This document shows, piece by piece, positions 7,389 to 16,069 of a stretch of 22,656 bases of DNA. Location: contig JBOGEX010000114.1 in the NCBI GenBank assembly GCA_050741915.1, forward strand, positions 1-22,656. Direction: 5' to 3'. The stretch is from JACCTH01 sp050741915. GTDB lineage: Bacteria; Actinomycetota; Acidimicrobiia; Spongiisociales; ZC4RG35. The notes under the pieces were generated by a model. The model did not search any database. It was not told the DNA's origin and saw nothing but the letters and a program-made list of their open reading frames with translations. How positions within the stretch are numbered: the stretch's first letter is position 1; every line of letters begins with the position of its first letter. Both the position numbers and the translations under genes were made by a program.

Positions 7389-8450
7389 ATGCCTTGGGTC
7401 AACCTGGTCAGGCATGGCTGGCAGAATCAGATGATGACCGAAACCATTCGGACGCACTTGCAGAGCTTCACCACGATTCGCGAGGACCTGGTGACGGCTG
7501 CCCTGTCGTTCTGGCTCATTGGTGGAGTCGTTCTCGATGGGTGGGCGCATGTGACCAGGGGTGGGGTTGAAACTTTCTTCACGCCGTGGCACGCAGCCTT
7601 CTACTCGGGCTTCGTAGCCGTGGCGCTGTGGACGATCTTCCTGGTTCGAAAGGCGCGGCAAGCGACTGGCGTTCCGGTCGGGTACCGGCTCGGACTAAGT
7701 GGGCTGGTGATCTTCGCCGCCGGGGGAGTGGGAGATTTGCTCTGGCATCAGTTGCTCGGTATTGAAACCTCGATCGACGCGTTGATCAGCCCAACCCACT
7801 TGATTCTCCTCCTGGGGGCGATGCTGATCATCACCAGCCCAATTCGATCAAGCTGGCACCGCCCCACCCCGAGGGACAGTCCCTGGTCATGGCTGGCCCC
7901 GGCGTTGATCTCGACCACCCTCGTCGCCGTGCTGGCGCAGTTCTTCTTCCTCTACGCCTCGGGCTGGGGTGATGTCGCCTTCCAAACCGACTGGGCGCCG
8001 GGGGAGGACTTTGGCGTGGCTCTGGGGATGATCTCGCTCGTGATCAGCACCGTCATCTTCATGGGACTTGGATTGTTGCTCCTGCGACGGTGGAACCCGC
8101 CTTTCGGAGCGTTCACCTTGTTGATCGGTGCTCTCGGACTGTCGATGGTTGTGGTCCACGGCTTTGGGCGACCCGGGGGGGTCCTGGCCGCTCTGCTCGG
8201 GGGCGTCGCCGTGGACTGGCTCGCACAACAACTCCGACCGGATCCGTCGCGACCAACGATGGCCCGAACATTCGGTTTCGTGGCGCCCGTGGCAGTTTGG
8301 AGCGCCTATGTGATCTATTTAGCGATTGTCGGTGACCTCCGCTGGCCGGTGGTGCTCTGGCTGGGGGCAGTACTGATGATGGGCTTATGGGGTCTTGGTC
8401 TTGCCGTGCTCGCCGTGCCCGCTCCGTCCCCGAGGCAAGCATCGAGCTGA
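7389..8450 (+). CDS. Polytopic membrane protein of unknown function
   Basis: The 353-residue product has about nine or ten hydrophobic segments, near 35-52, 68-88, 103-122, 133-150, 168-190, 208-232, 240-258, 263-280, 296-315 and 319-343. His and acidic residues recur in or beside the first four: DGWAH (50-54), TPWHAAFYSG (65-74), GDLLWHQ (115-121), IDALISPTHL (129-138). This pattern suggests buried metal or proton chemistry, which is inference. I do not recognise a named family. The start is well fixed: GGGAGG lies 7 nt before ATG 7389, and the long upstream open frame is antisense to the Fes-like gene. It overlaps the 5' end of the AcnX frame by up to 64 bp, so it is probably the first gene of that run. 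Confidence 0.83.
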   Translation: MPWVNLVRHGWQNQMMTETIRTHLQSFTTIREDLVTAALSFWLIGGVVLDGWAHVTRGGVETFFTPWHAAFYSGFVAVALWTIFLVRKARQATGVPVGYRLGLSGLVIFAAGGVGDLLWHQLLGIETSIDALISPTHLILLLGAMLIITSPIRSSWHRPTPRDSPWSWLAPALISTTLVAVLAQFFFLYASGWGDVAFQTDWAPGEDFGVALGMISLVISTVIFMGLGLLLLRRWNPPFGAFTLLIGALGLSMVVVHGFGRPGGVLAALLGGVAVDWLAQQLRPDPSRPTMARTFGFVAPVAVWSAYVIYLAIVGDLRWPVVLWLGAVLMMGLWGLGLAVLAVPAPSPRQASS

Positions 8451-9649
8451 CCTCGTCGGACCGGGCGATGTTGGCGGGGGAAAAAGGGCCGGGTTGTGCC
8501 CTGGCTATGACGGTGGTCACAAAAACCGCCATCCAGATGGGAGCGACCCGCTTGCTCGACATCTCCTCAGCCCACATCGACAGCTGCCTGTTTCATGGCA
8601 TAGCGGGACTTGACTTCGCGCGCCGGCTGCTGGCTGGCGGCGCCAAGACCGCTGTGCCCGCCACCCTCAATGTCGGTGCTCTCGATCTGCTCCATCCAGA
8701 TCTCTACCGGGGGCCAAGCGAGACCGCAGTCCTGTCGCGGGAACTGATGGACACCTACCAGTTACTCGGTTGCGCTCCTACCTGGACTTGCGCTCCGTAC
8801 CAGTTGCCTGATCGACCTCGGTTCGGCGCACAGGTGGCTTGGGCCGAGTCGAATGCGGTGGTCTTCGTCAATTCCGTCCTCGGCGCACGTAGCAACCGGT
8901 ACGGAGATTTCATCGACATCAGCTGTGCCATCACCGGTCGGGCCCCGGCGATCGGGCTCCATCTCGACGAAGGTCGCCAGGCGACCATGGAGATCCGGAT
9001 GGGGGATGACCTTCCCACGGCGCATGACTGGCTGTATCCGATCCTCGGCTGTGTGGTCGGCGAGATCGCCGGACCTGCGGTTCCGGTCCTATGGGGACTT
9101 CCATCGGAATTGAGTGAAGATCGTCTCAAGGCTCTTGGTGCCGGAGCCGCCACCACTGGGAGCATTGCGCTGTTCCACGCCGTGGGCTCTACGCCGGAAG
9201 CCCTCGAGCCCTTCTCGCTCTCCGTCGCCCCGTCGGCCCCTGCCTTTGACATCACGCTGACTGATATCGAGCGAATAAGGGCGAAGCTTTCTATCGCAGC
9301 CGGTGCCAAGCCTGACGCGGTCAGCCTGGGCGCCCCCCATTATTCGGCCACTGAGCTCGAGACTCTTGTGGAGATGCTGGCCGGAAGGGAGGTTCACCTG
9401 CCGACGTTTGTCAATACTGGACGGGCGGTGATTGCAGGGCGGCCCGACCTGACGTCGACCCTGGCGGCCGCCGGGGTGACGGTCGTGACCGATACCTGCA
9501 CCTATCTCAGCCCCATTCTCGACCCAGAAACGAGGGTGGTCATCACCGATTCGGGGAAGTGGGCCTACTACGCCCCCGGAAACATCGGCGTGGGGGTGAT
9601 CTTCGCTTCGACCAGCGAATGTGTCGAGGTCGCGGTGGGCAATGCCTGA
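8387..9649 (+). CDS. AcnX hydrolyase, large (catalytic) subunit
   Basis: This is the aconitase X catalytic subunit (formerly DUF521), up to 420 residues. Diagnostic stretches, numbered from ATG 8387, are ISSAHIDSC (59-67), PTWTCAPYQLPDRP (131-144) with probable cluster ligand C135, SNAVVFVNSVLGARSNRYGD (155-174), and near the end TDTCTYL and TDSGKWAYYAPGN. Characterised members dehydrate cis-3-hydroxy-L-proline (bacterial) or mevalonate 5-phosphate (archaeal) with an Fe-S cluster. No other proline or isoprenoid gene is nearby to choose between them. The start is uncertain: ATG 8387 overlaps the membrane-protein gene by 64 bp; ATG 8468 avoids overlap but trims part of the usual N-terminus. It overlaps the small-subunit gene by 8 nt, so a heteromer is likely. 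Confidence 0.92.
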   Translation: MGSWSCRARRARSVPEASIELTSSDRAMLAGEKGPGCALAMTVVTKTAIQMGATRLLDISSAHIDSCLFHGIAGLDFARRLLAGGAKTAVPATLNVGALDLLHPDLYRGPSETAVLSRELMDTYQLLGCAPTWTCAPYQLPDRPRFGAQVAWAESNAVVFVNSVLGARSNRYGDFIDISCAITGRAPAIGLHLDEGRQATMEIRMGDDLPTAHDWLYPILGCVVGEIAGPAVPVLWGLPSELSEDRLKALGAGAATTGSIALFHAVGSTPEALEPFSLSVAPSAPAFDITLTDIERIRAKLSIAAGAKPDAVSLGAPHYSATELETLVEMLAGREVHLPTFVNTGRAVIAGRPDLTSTLAAAGVTVVTDTCTYLSPILDPETRVVITDSGKWAYYAPGNIGVGVIFASTSECVEVAVGNA

Positions 9650-9962
9650 GAGAATCCTCGCCCTGAGCGAGCCGCTCTCGTTTTGGGGCGGTCTCGATCC
9701 AACGACGGGGGAGATCATCGATGTCCATCATCCCCAGCGGGGCGAGAACGTCACTGGCGTGATCCTGTTTATGCCGAAGGGTCGCGGTTCCTCTTCATCG
9801 CCCTCGGTCCTCGCCGAGGCATTGCGACTCGGACATGGACCAAGTGCGATCGTTCTCGAAGAGACCGATCCGATCGTGTGGCTGGGCGCCTTTGTGGCCG
9901 AACTCCTGTATGGGGTCAGTTGCCCGGTGACGGTTCGCGAGCCAACCACGGCCGACCGTTAG
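9642..9962 (+). CDS. AcnX small (swivel-domain) subunit
   Basis: The 106-residue product is the swivel subunit (formerly DUF126) of a split AcnX enzyme. LSFWGGLDPTTGEIIDVHHP (12-31) and GRGSSSS (47-53) are typical; the serine of the latter loop is thought to take part in catalysis. GPSAIVL and a hydrophobic FVAELLYG near the end also fit. ATG 9642 overlaps the large-subunit stop by 8 nt (ATGCCTGA), so synthesis is probably coupled and about stoichiometric. A longer frame from 9621 lies inside the large subunit and adds only shadow sequence. galE begins 13 nt after the stop. Confidence 0.92.
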   Translation: MPERILALSEPLSFWGGLDPTTGEIIDVHHPQRGENVTGVILFMPKGRGSSSSPSVLAEALRLGHGPSAIVLEETDPIVWLGAFVAELLYGVSCPVTVREPTTADR

Positions 9963-9975
9963 CCTGAGCATCCGG

Positions 9976-10995
9976 ATGAGAATTCTGGTTACCGGCGGCA
10001 CCGGCTTTGTGGGCAGTCATGTCGCCGTCGCCCTCATCGAGGCCGGACACGAAGCCGTCATCGTGGACAACCTCTCCAACTCCCAGCTCGGCGTCATCGA
10101 TGGCATCGAGTCGATCACGGGCTACCGGCCCCCTTTTTTCCAGCTCGACATCGGTGACCGAACGGCTCTCCGTGAGGCCATTGGCCGGGGAGTCGACTCG
10201 GTCGTTCACCTGGCCGCTCTGAAAGCGGTGGGGGAGTCGGTGGCATCCCCTCTTCGCTATTACGGCAACAACGTCGGCGGCACGGTGCGAATGCTCGAAG
10301 TCCTCTCGGAGGCGGGACTGCGAAGTCTGGTCTTCTCGAGTTCGGCGACCGTCTACGGCCAACCGGAACATCTGCCATTGCGAGAGGACATGCCGATCGG
10401 GCGAGCAACCAATCCCTACGGGTGGACCAAGATCATGATGGAACAGGTCATGGCCGACCTGGCTTGCTCCGATCCAAGTTGGTCGATGACATTCCTTCGT
10501 TACTTCAATCCAGTGGGAGCGCACGAGAGCGGGAAGATCGGTGAGGCGCCCAACGGCGTTCCTTCGAATCTCATGCCCTATGTCAACCAAGTCGCAGCCG
10601 AGATACGACCGGCCCTCCCGGTCTTCGGGACTGATTATCCGACCCGGGACGGGACGCCAATCCGCGATTACGTCCATGTGATGGATGTAGCTGAAGGCCA
10701 TGCCCGGGCGGTGGGGGCTTTGACCGGCGAGCCCGGCACTTACACCTACAACCTCGGAACCGGGCGGGGGACGACCGTGCTTGAGTTGGTTTCGGAGTTC
10801 GAGACGACCAACGGTGTCTCAGTTCCCTGGAACCCTCACTCGCGCCGACCAGGTGACGTAGCCGAAAGCTGGGCGGCCGTGGACCGGGCCGCGCACGATC
10901 TCGGTTGGCGGGCCAAGCGCGATCTCTCCGACATGTGCCGAGACGCCTGGCACTGGCAGCAAATCGGCCAGGCATCCCGGTCTGACCAGCACTAG
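9976..10995 (+). CDS. galE: UDP-glucose 4-epimerase-type SDR enzyme
   Basis: This 339-residue extended short-chain dehydrogenase/reductase fits GalE, which interconverts UDP-glucose and UDP-galactose using tightly bound NAD. TGGTGFVGSH (6-15) is the Rossmann glycine motif, DNLSNS (31-36) the NAD ribose site, SSSATVYG (121-128) holds the catalytic Ser, and Y148 and K152 form the YxxxK pair. The length and the GTPIRDYVHVMD stretch match GalE proper. A related UDP-sugar epimerase cannot be ruled out. It is 13 nt after the AcnX small subunit and ends 2 nt before the dehydrogenase start, so it is probably cotranscribed, though no shared pathway is apparent. The Shine-Dalgarno sequence is weak. Confidence 0.9.
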   Translation: MRILVTGGTGFVGSHVAVALIEAGHEAVIVDNLSNSQLGVIDGIESITGYRPPFFQLDIGDRTALREAIGRGVDSVVHLAALKAVGESVASPLRYYGNNVGGTVRMLEVLSEAGLRSLVFSSSATVYGQPEHLPLREDMPIGRATNPYGWTKIMMEQVMADLACSDPSWSMTFLRYFNPVGAHESGKIGEAPNGVPSNLMPYVNQVAAEIRPALPVFGTDYPTRDGTPIRDYVHVMDVAEGHARAVGALTGEPGTYTYNLGTGRGTTVLELVSEFETTNGVSVPWNPHSRRPGDVAESWAAVDRAAHDLGWRAKRDLSDMCRDAWHWQQIGQASRSDQH

Positions 10996-10997
10996 GT

Positions 10998-13900
10998 TTG
11001 ACGACGGTGGCGATCGATAACCTGACCTTGGTTGATTCGACGGTCGAGGCTGTCCTCGCGCTCTTGGAGGAGACGCCCGCCGACAAGGAGCGACCGCTGT
11101 TGGAGGAGTTCGCCCAGGCTTACCTCCGGAGGATCCCCCCAGGTAGCAACCTGAGTCCGGAGACCTGGCTGGATGAGGTCAAGGCGCTCTTCGACTTCAT
11201 CAAAGTTCGTTCCGAGCCCGTCGCCGTCCGCGTCTTCAACCCTGATTCCGAGCGAGGAACCGTTGTCGAGATCAACGTCACTGACAGCCCATTTCTCCTC
11301 GACTCGATCACGAACGAGATCGCTGCACACGGGCTCGAGGTCTCACGGGTCAATCACCCGGTGATCGGAGCCGAGCGCGACGACCACGGCCGGCTGATCG
11401 AGATCGAACATGCCCGCCACGCCCGGCACAAGGAGTCGGTGCAGCATTACGAACTCGACCGCCGTCTGTTCGACGCCGACCTCCCCGGGCTCGAGCGGGG
11501 GTTGCGATCGGTGCTGGCCGACGTCCGCTCCGCCGTCGACGACTTCTACCCGATGATGGATCGCATCAACCGCATGGTGGAGACGGCCAGGCGAGCCACC
11601 GGCTTCTACCCGGAGGCAGACATTGGTGAGGCCATCGCCTTCCTGCAATGGCTCCGGGACAACAACTTCGTCTTTCTTGGCTACCGGGAATACCGGGTAG
11701 TGGAGGTAAACGGCCGGGCCTGTGTCACGGTGGTTCCGCAGACCGGTTTGGGAATCTTGTCGGACACCAATCGTTCGCATGTGGCCGAGCCGATCCCTCT
11801 CGACGATCTCAGCCCTGAACTCGCCTCCCGTTACGAAAAGGGAGACCTGTTGGTGATCACAAAGACCAACCGCGTATCGACCGTCCATCGAAGGGTCAAG
11901 CTCGACTATGTAGGTATCCGCATCATTGGACCTTCCGGTTCCACCGTCGGAGAAGCGCGGATGCTCGGACTCTTCACCTCGAAGGCTTTGATGGAACCGG
12001 CTTCCCATGTGCCGATCTTGCGACGGAAGCTCTCCAACCTGGTCGCCTCCGAGGATCTGATCGAAGGCTCACACGACCACAAAGCCGTTATCCAGATCTT
12101 TGAGGGCTTCTCGAAGCACGACCTCTTCACCGCTCCCGCCGACGAGCTCCGTCGCGTCGTGATGGGTCTGCTTTCTCTGCACGAGACCCACCAGCTCCGA
12201 CTCTTCGTCAGGAGGGATCTCCTCGAGAGGAGCGTCTCCATTCTGGTCGCCCTACCGAGGGATCGCTTCAATGCCGAACTTCGCAAACGGCTACAGGACC
12301 TTTTCATGGCTCGCTACAAGGGCGTCTCGATCGACTATCACCTCGAACTCGGTGAAGCGGATCCGGCGCAGATCCATTTCACCGTTTGGGTAAATGGTCC
12401 GGTTCCCGAGATCGATTACGAAGAGCTTGAATCCGAAGTGCTCGCCCTGACGAGGACGTGGGCAGACCTGCTCACTGAGACATTGGGGAGGATGAGGCCC
12501 GGGAAGGGCCGGCGGATCGGAGAGGCGTGGAGCCACCGCTTTCCGGAGTACTACACGGTCGCCGAGACGATGGAGACGGCGGCGGAGGATGTTCTCGCCC
12601 TCGATCGAGTTGCCTCCTCCCAAGAGCCCTTCACGGTTGGGATCCGCAACGAGTCACACCTGGGCGAGGATCTGACCCGGGTGCTCCTGTACCGCTCTGA
12701 CGGCAAGCAACCTTTGTCCGAATTGGTGCCGGGACTCGAAGACATGGGCATGCACGTCATCGAGGAGGTTCCCACCCGTATATCGGGTGAGGGCGACTAC
12801 TTCATCCATGACTTCGGCGTAGTGGGCAATGACCGCCGGCCACTCGACTTGGGGGAGTGCCGCGACCGGGTATCGGCCGCGTTGACGGCGGTGTGGTCGC
12901 ACGAAGCGGAGTCGGACGAGCTCAACCAACTCGTGATCACCGCCGACCTCACCCACTGGGAGGTCGGGATCATCAGGGCCTACCGGGTCTATTGGCGCCG
13001 CTTGGCCGCCGCCTTCACGGTCGGCTACCTCAACGACGTTCTCAACGCCTTTCCGGAAGTGGTCGCCGACCTCATGGCTCTGTTCCGGGCCCGATTTGAC
13101 CCGGCCCGGCAAGGGATGGACCCGGCTCCGATACGAATGCGAATTCTCGCCGCACTCGACGCCATACCGTCGATCGATCACGACCGCATTCTCCGTGCGT
13201 TTTATCGGTTGATAGAGGCGACGCTGCGGACAAACGCCTTCCTGCCTAACCGAACCAACCTCTCGTTCAAGCTGCTTTCGGCCGCGGTGCCTGACATGCC
13301 TCACCCCATCCCATTCGCCGAGATTTTTGTCTACGGGCCCGGGGTCGAGGGCATCCACCTTCGAGCGGGCCCGGTGGCGAGAGGTGGGATACGTTGGTCG
13401 GATCGTCGAGAGGACTATCGCACCGAGGTCTTGGGGTTGATGAAGGCCCAAGTGACGAAGAATGCGGTCATCGTTCCCACCGGGGCGAAAGGTGGTTTTG
13501 TCTTACGCCGAGTGCCTGTCGACCAGTCGGAAGTGGCGGCCGAAGTGAAGAACCAGTACGCCCATTTCATCCGGGCGCTTCTCGACGTCACCGACAATCT
13601 TGTCGCCGGCGACGTGGTCCACCCCGAAGGTGTCCCGGTGCACGACGGCGACGACCCCTATCTCGTCGTGGCGGCAGATCGGGGCACAGCCACCTTCTCT
13701 GACCTCGCCAACTCGATCGCGAGCGAGTACGGCTTCTGGCTCGACGATGCGTTCGCTTCCGGGGGATCGGCGGGCTACGACCACAAGGCCCTCGGTATTA
13801 CCGCCCGCGGTGCCTGGAAATCGCTTGAACGGCACTTTGTCGAGTTGGGTATGAACCCGCACGAGACGCCCTTCACCGCCATTGGAATCGGCGACATGTC

Positions 13901-15764
13901 GGGAGACGTCTTCGGCAACGGGATGTTGGGGTCGGACCAACTGCGCCTCGTAGCCGCCTTCGACCATCGCCACATCTTCATCGATCCCAATCCGGATCCC
14001 GGCCGAACCTATGCCGAACGGCGACGGCTCTTCGATCTGCCCCGATCATCGTGGGACGACTTCGATCGTTCTGCGTTATCGGAGGGTGGGGGGATTTTCC
14101 CGCGAACGTTGAAGAAGATTGTGATCTCGTCCCCGACACAAAAAGCTCTCGGGGTCGATCAGGCCGAGTGGACTCCGGTTCATTTGATTCGAGCGATTCT
14201 GAAAGCACCGGTAGATCTGTTCTGGAACGGCGGGATAGGAACCTACGTCAAGGCCACTCTGGAGAGCAATGAGGCGGTCGGAGATCGGGGCAGCGATGCG
14301 GTTCGAATTGACGCCAGCGAGCTCCGAGCAAGGGTGGTGGTGGAAGGCGGCAACCTCGGCCTGACGCAGGCGGCCCGGGTGGAGTATGCAATGGCGGGGG
14401 GGAAGATCAACACTGACTTCATTGACAACTCCGGTGGGGTCAACTGTTCGGACCGTGAGGTCAACTTCAAGATCCTTCTTCGCATCGCAGGGGAGCAGGA
14501 GGGGCTGAGTCGAGAAGAACGGGATCGCCTGGTCCAGTCGGCCGCCGATGAGGTGGTTGAGCGGATCCTTTACGACAACTTCCAGCAAGCGCAGATGATC
14601 TCGCAAGAGGAAGGTGCAGCCGACCGTCGAATTTGGGCCCATGAGCAGCTCATGAGCCAACTCGAGCGAGAGCAGATCCTCGATCGGTCGCTCGAAGGCT
14701 TGCCTTTGACAGAGGTCCTGGCGGAACGGGGCCATCGAGGCGGCAAGGGACTGACCAGGCCCGAACTGGCGGTGCTGTTGGTCTACGCCAAGCGCAGCAT
14801 TTACGAGTCGATAGTCGCCAATCCCTTAGTGGATGACGAGTACCTCATCAACGACTTGGTCAAGTATTTTCCCGACGAGGTAGCGAGTCGGTATGAGGAT
14901 TTGCTGCCGGTGCATCCCCTGCGTCAGGAACTCATTGCCACCATCGTTTCCAACGACGTCGTCAATAGCGTCGGCGTCACTTTCGTCAGCCGAACTATGG
15001 CGCGGAGCGGAGACTCGATTGCCGAAATTGTCAAGGCCTACAGAATCGCCCGCGACGTTTCGGGGGCACAACCCCGGTGGGAAGCGGTCGAGAAGCTCGT
15101 CGGCAGCCTGCCCAACCACCTTTGGTTGGAGCTGATGACCGGTGCCGATCGGGTCGTGGCGGCCCTGACCCGTCGTTACCTCGCTCGCTTGCCACGGGGA
15201 AGTATCGGTGAGGCGGTGGCCGCCGACATGGCCGGGTTCGCAGATTTCGAGGAGACCCTTCCAGATTCGGGTCCCAAAGAGTGGCAACAAGCGCACGAGA
15301 AGGAGGAGTACGACATGGTCGAGGCGGGGGTGCCGACCGATCTCGCTCGCCGCTATGCCTACCGGCGCCAATTGGTCCATGCTCCCGACGCCATTGCCCT
15401 TGCCAACCGTTTCGATCGTCCGGTCTCAGAAGTGGCAGAGGTGATGTTTGGGGCCGGCCAGGAAGTCGGCCTCGACCGACTCGAGCGGATGGCCGCCGGT
15501 TACAAGTTTGTCGACTCCTGGCAACGATGGGCGCTCGAGACTTTGGAAGACGACATGGTGGGGATTCGGCGCCAGCTCAGCGAGGCAATACTCGAGGATG
15601 CCGCCGACTTGACTCCCGCCGAGGCGGTCGCCGCCTATTTGGAAGAGCATGCCCAGGCCCTGCATCGCCTCGAGACCTTCATCGATGGTCTGGGTCCCGA
15701 GCAACCCAAGATCTTGTCACCCTTGATGATCGGAGTACGTCAGCTCCGATCACTGATCGGCTAG
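10998..15764 (+). CDS. gdhB: NAD-specific glutamate dehydrogenase, large type
   Basis: The 1,588-residue product is the giant NAD-dependent glutamate dehydrogenase (about 180 kDa, PF05088 type), which deaminates glutamate to 2-oxoglutarate. The long N-terminal half should hold the ACT-like regulatory regions. The catalytic region begins near residue 790 with GPVARGGIRWSDRREDYRTE and continues with LMKAQVTKNAVIVPTGAKGG, which carries the substrate-binding lysines. GIGDMSGDVFGNGML and GGIGTYVKA in the NAD-binding half are family signatures. The C-terminal helical region appears intact, and no frameshift is seen over 4.7 kb. The start is TTG at 10998, 2 nt after galE; GTG at 11007 is an alternative and neither has a good Shine-Dalgarno sequence. 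The family is usually allosterically regulated. The symbol gdhB follows usage in other actinobacteria. Confidence 0.96.
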   Translation: MTTVAIDNLTLVDSTVEAVLALLEETPADKERPLLEEFAQAYLRRIPPGSNLSPETWLDEVKALFDFIKVRSEPVAVRVFNPDSERGTVVEINVTDSPFLLDSITNEIAAHGLEVSRVNHPVIGAERDDHGRLIEIEHARHARHKESVQHYELDRRLFDADLPGLERGLRSVLADVRSAVDDFYPMMDRINRMVETARRATGFYPEADIGEAIAFLQWLRDNNFVFLGYREYRVVEVNGRACVTVVPQTGLGILSDTNRSHVAEPIPLDDLSPELASRYEKGDLLVITKTNRVSTVHRRVKLDYVGIRIIGPSGSTVGEARMLGLFTSKALMEPASHVPILRRKLSNLVASEDLIEGSHDHKAVIQIFEGFSKHDLFTAPADELRRVVMGLLSLHETHQLRLFVRRDLLERSVSILVALPRDRFNAELRKRLQDLFMARYKGVSIDYHLELGEADPAQIHFTVWVNGPVPEIDYEELESEVLALTRTWADLLTETLGRMRPGKGRRIGEAWSHRFPEYYTVAETMETAAEDVLALDRVASSQEPFTVGIRNESHLGEDLTRVLLYRSDGKQPLSELVPGLEDMGMHVIEEVPTRISGEGDYFIHDFGVVGNDRRPLDLGECRDRVSAALTAVWSHEAESDELNQLVITADLTHWEVGIIRAYRVYWRRLAAAFTVGYLNDVLNAFPEVVADLMALFRARFDPARQGMDPAPIRMRILAALDAIPSIDHDRILRAFYRLIEATLRTNAFLPNRTNLSFKLLSAAVPDMPHPIPFAEIFVYGPGVEGIHLRAGPVARGGIRWSDRREDYRTEVLGLMKAQVTKNAVIVPTGAKGGFVLRRVPVDQSEVAAEVKNQYAHFIRALLDVTDNLVAGDVVHPEGVPVHDGDDPYLVVAADRGTATFSDLANSIASEYGFWLDDAFASGGSAGYDHKALGITARGAWKSLERHFVELGMNPHETPFTAIGIGDMSGDVFGNGMLGSDQLRLVAAFDHRHIFIDPNPDPGRTYAERRRLFDLPRSSWDDFDRSALSEGGGIFPRTLKKIVISSPTQKALGVDQAEWTPVHLIRAILKAPVDLFWNGGIGTYVKATLESNEAVGDRGSDAVRIDASELRARVVVEGGNLGLTQAARVEYAMAGGKINTDFIDNSGGVNCSDREVNFKILLRIAGEQEGLSREERDRLVQSAADEVVERILYDNFQQAQMISQEEGAADRRIWAHEQLMSQLEREQILDRSLEGLPLTEVLAERGHRGGKGLTRPELAVLLVYAKRSIYESIVANPLVDDEYLINDLVKYFPDEVASRYEDLLPVHPLRQELIATIVSNDVVNSVGVTFVSRTMARSGDSIAEIVKAYRIARDVSGAQPRWEAVEKLVGSLPNHLWLELMTGADRVVAALTRRYLARLPRGSIGEAVAADMAGFADFEETLPDSGPKEWQQAHEKEEYDMVEAGVPTDLARRYAYRRQLVHAPDAIALANRFDRPVSEVAEVMFGAGQEVGLDRLERMAAGYKFVDSWQRWALETLEDDMVGIRRQLSEAILEDAADLTPAEAVAAYLEEHAQALHRLETFIDGLGPEQPKILSPLMIGVRQLRSLIG

Positions 15765-15859
15765 CTGCGAACCCAGCGAGACATGACGCCGCCCGCACCG
15801 ACACCCCGATCGATGAAAATCGGCCAAGGAAATGTGTGCTGCACCTCGGAACCGTGATT

Positions 15860-15896
15860 GAGGGGCCGGTCCGGCCGGGAGAACGAGCAGGCCCTC
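15860..15896. other. GC-rich dyad region downstream of gdh
   Basis: GGCCGG-T-CCGGCC (15864-15876) is a perfect dyad. An outer pairing of GAGGGGCC (15860-15867) with GGCCCTC (15890-15896) with one bulge is an alternative fold. It lies about 100 bp after the gdh stop. It could end the operon transcript, but no T tract follows. Confidence 0.35.
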
Positions 15897-15906
15897 CCTC
15901 CCACTT

Positions 15907-16010
15907 GGAAATTCGGTCACTCACGCCCGCTCTCAGCGTTATTCGGTCGCTGACGAACGAGTACCGGGGGTGGGTTCAGGTGGTGAGCGCGACATCTCGA
16001 CTTGGAGGTG
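15907..16010 (+). repeat. 104-bp dispersed repeat, copy 2 (block A)
   Basis: This copy is identical to the reverse complement of 1433-1536 except for one base. It contains ATTCGGTC at 15911-15918 and again at 15941-15948, exactly 30 bp apart; the extended 15-mers agree at 13 positions. A perfect hairpin, TCAGCG (15933-15938) with CGCTGA (15948-15953) around a 9-nt loop, overlaps the second unit. The 540-bp gap 15765-16304 holds the GC-rich dyad, this block, block B and weak dyads, and no convincing gene. Confidence 0.93.
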
Positions 16011-16049
16011 AGGGGGTGGACGCCGGCCCAAAGGTTCGAGGAGCAAAGC

Positions 16050-16069
16050 AACCTCAGCTAACCTCAGCT
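16050..16069 (+). repeat. Tandem 10-bp repeat at the start of block B
   Basis: AACCTCAGCT occurs twice head to tail with no mismatch (16050-16059, 16060-16069). It is specific to copy 2; the corresponding position of copy 1 has only one CAGCT. Confidence 0.8.
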
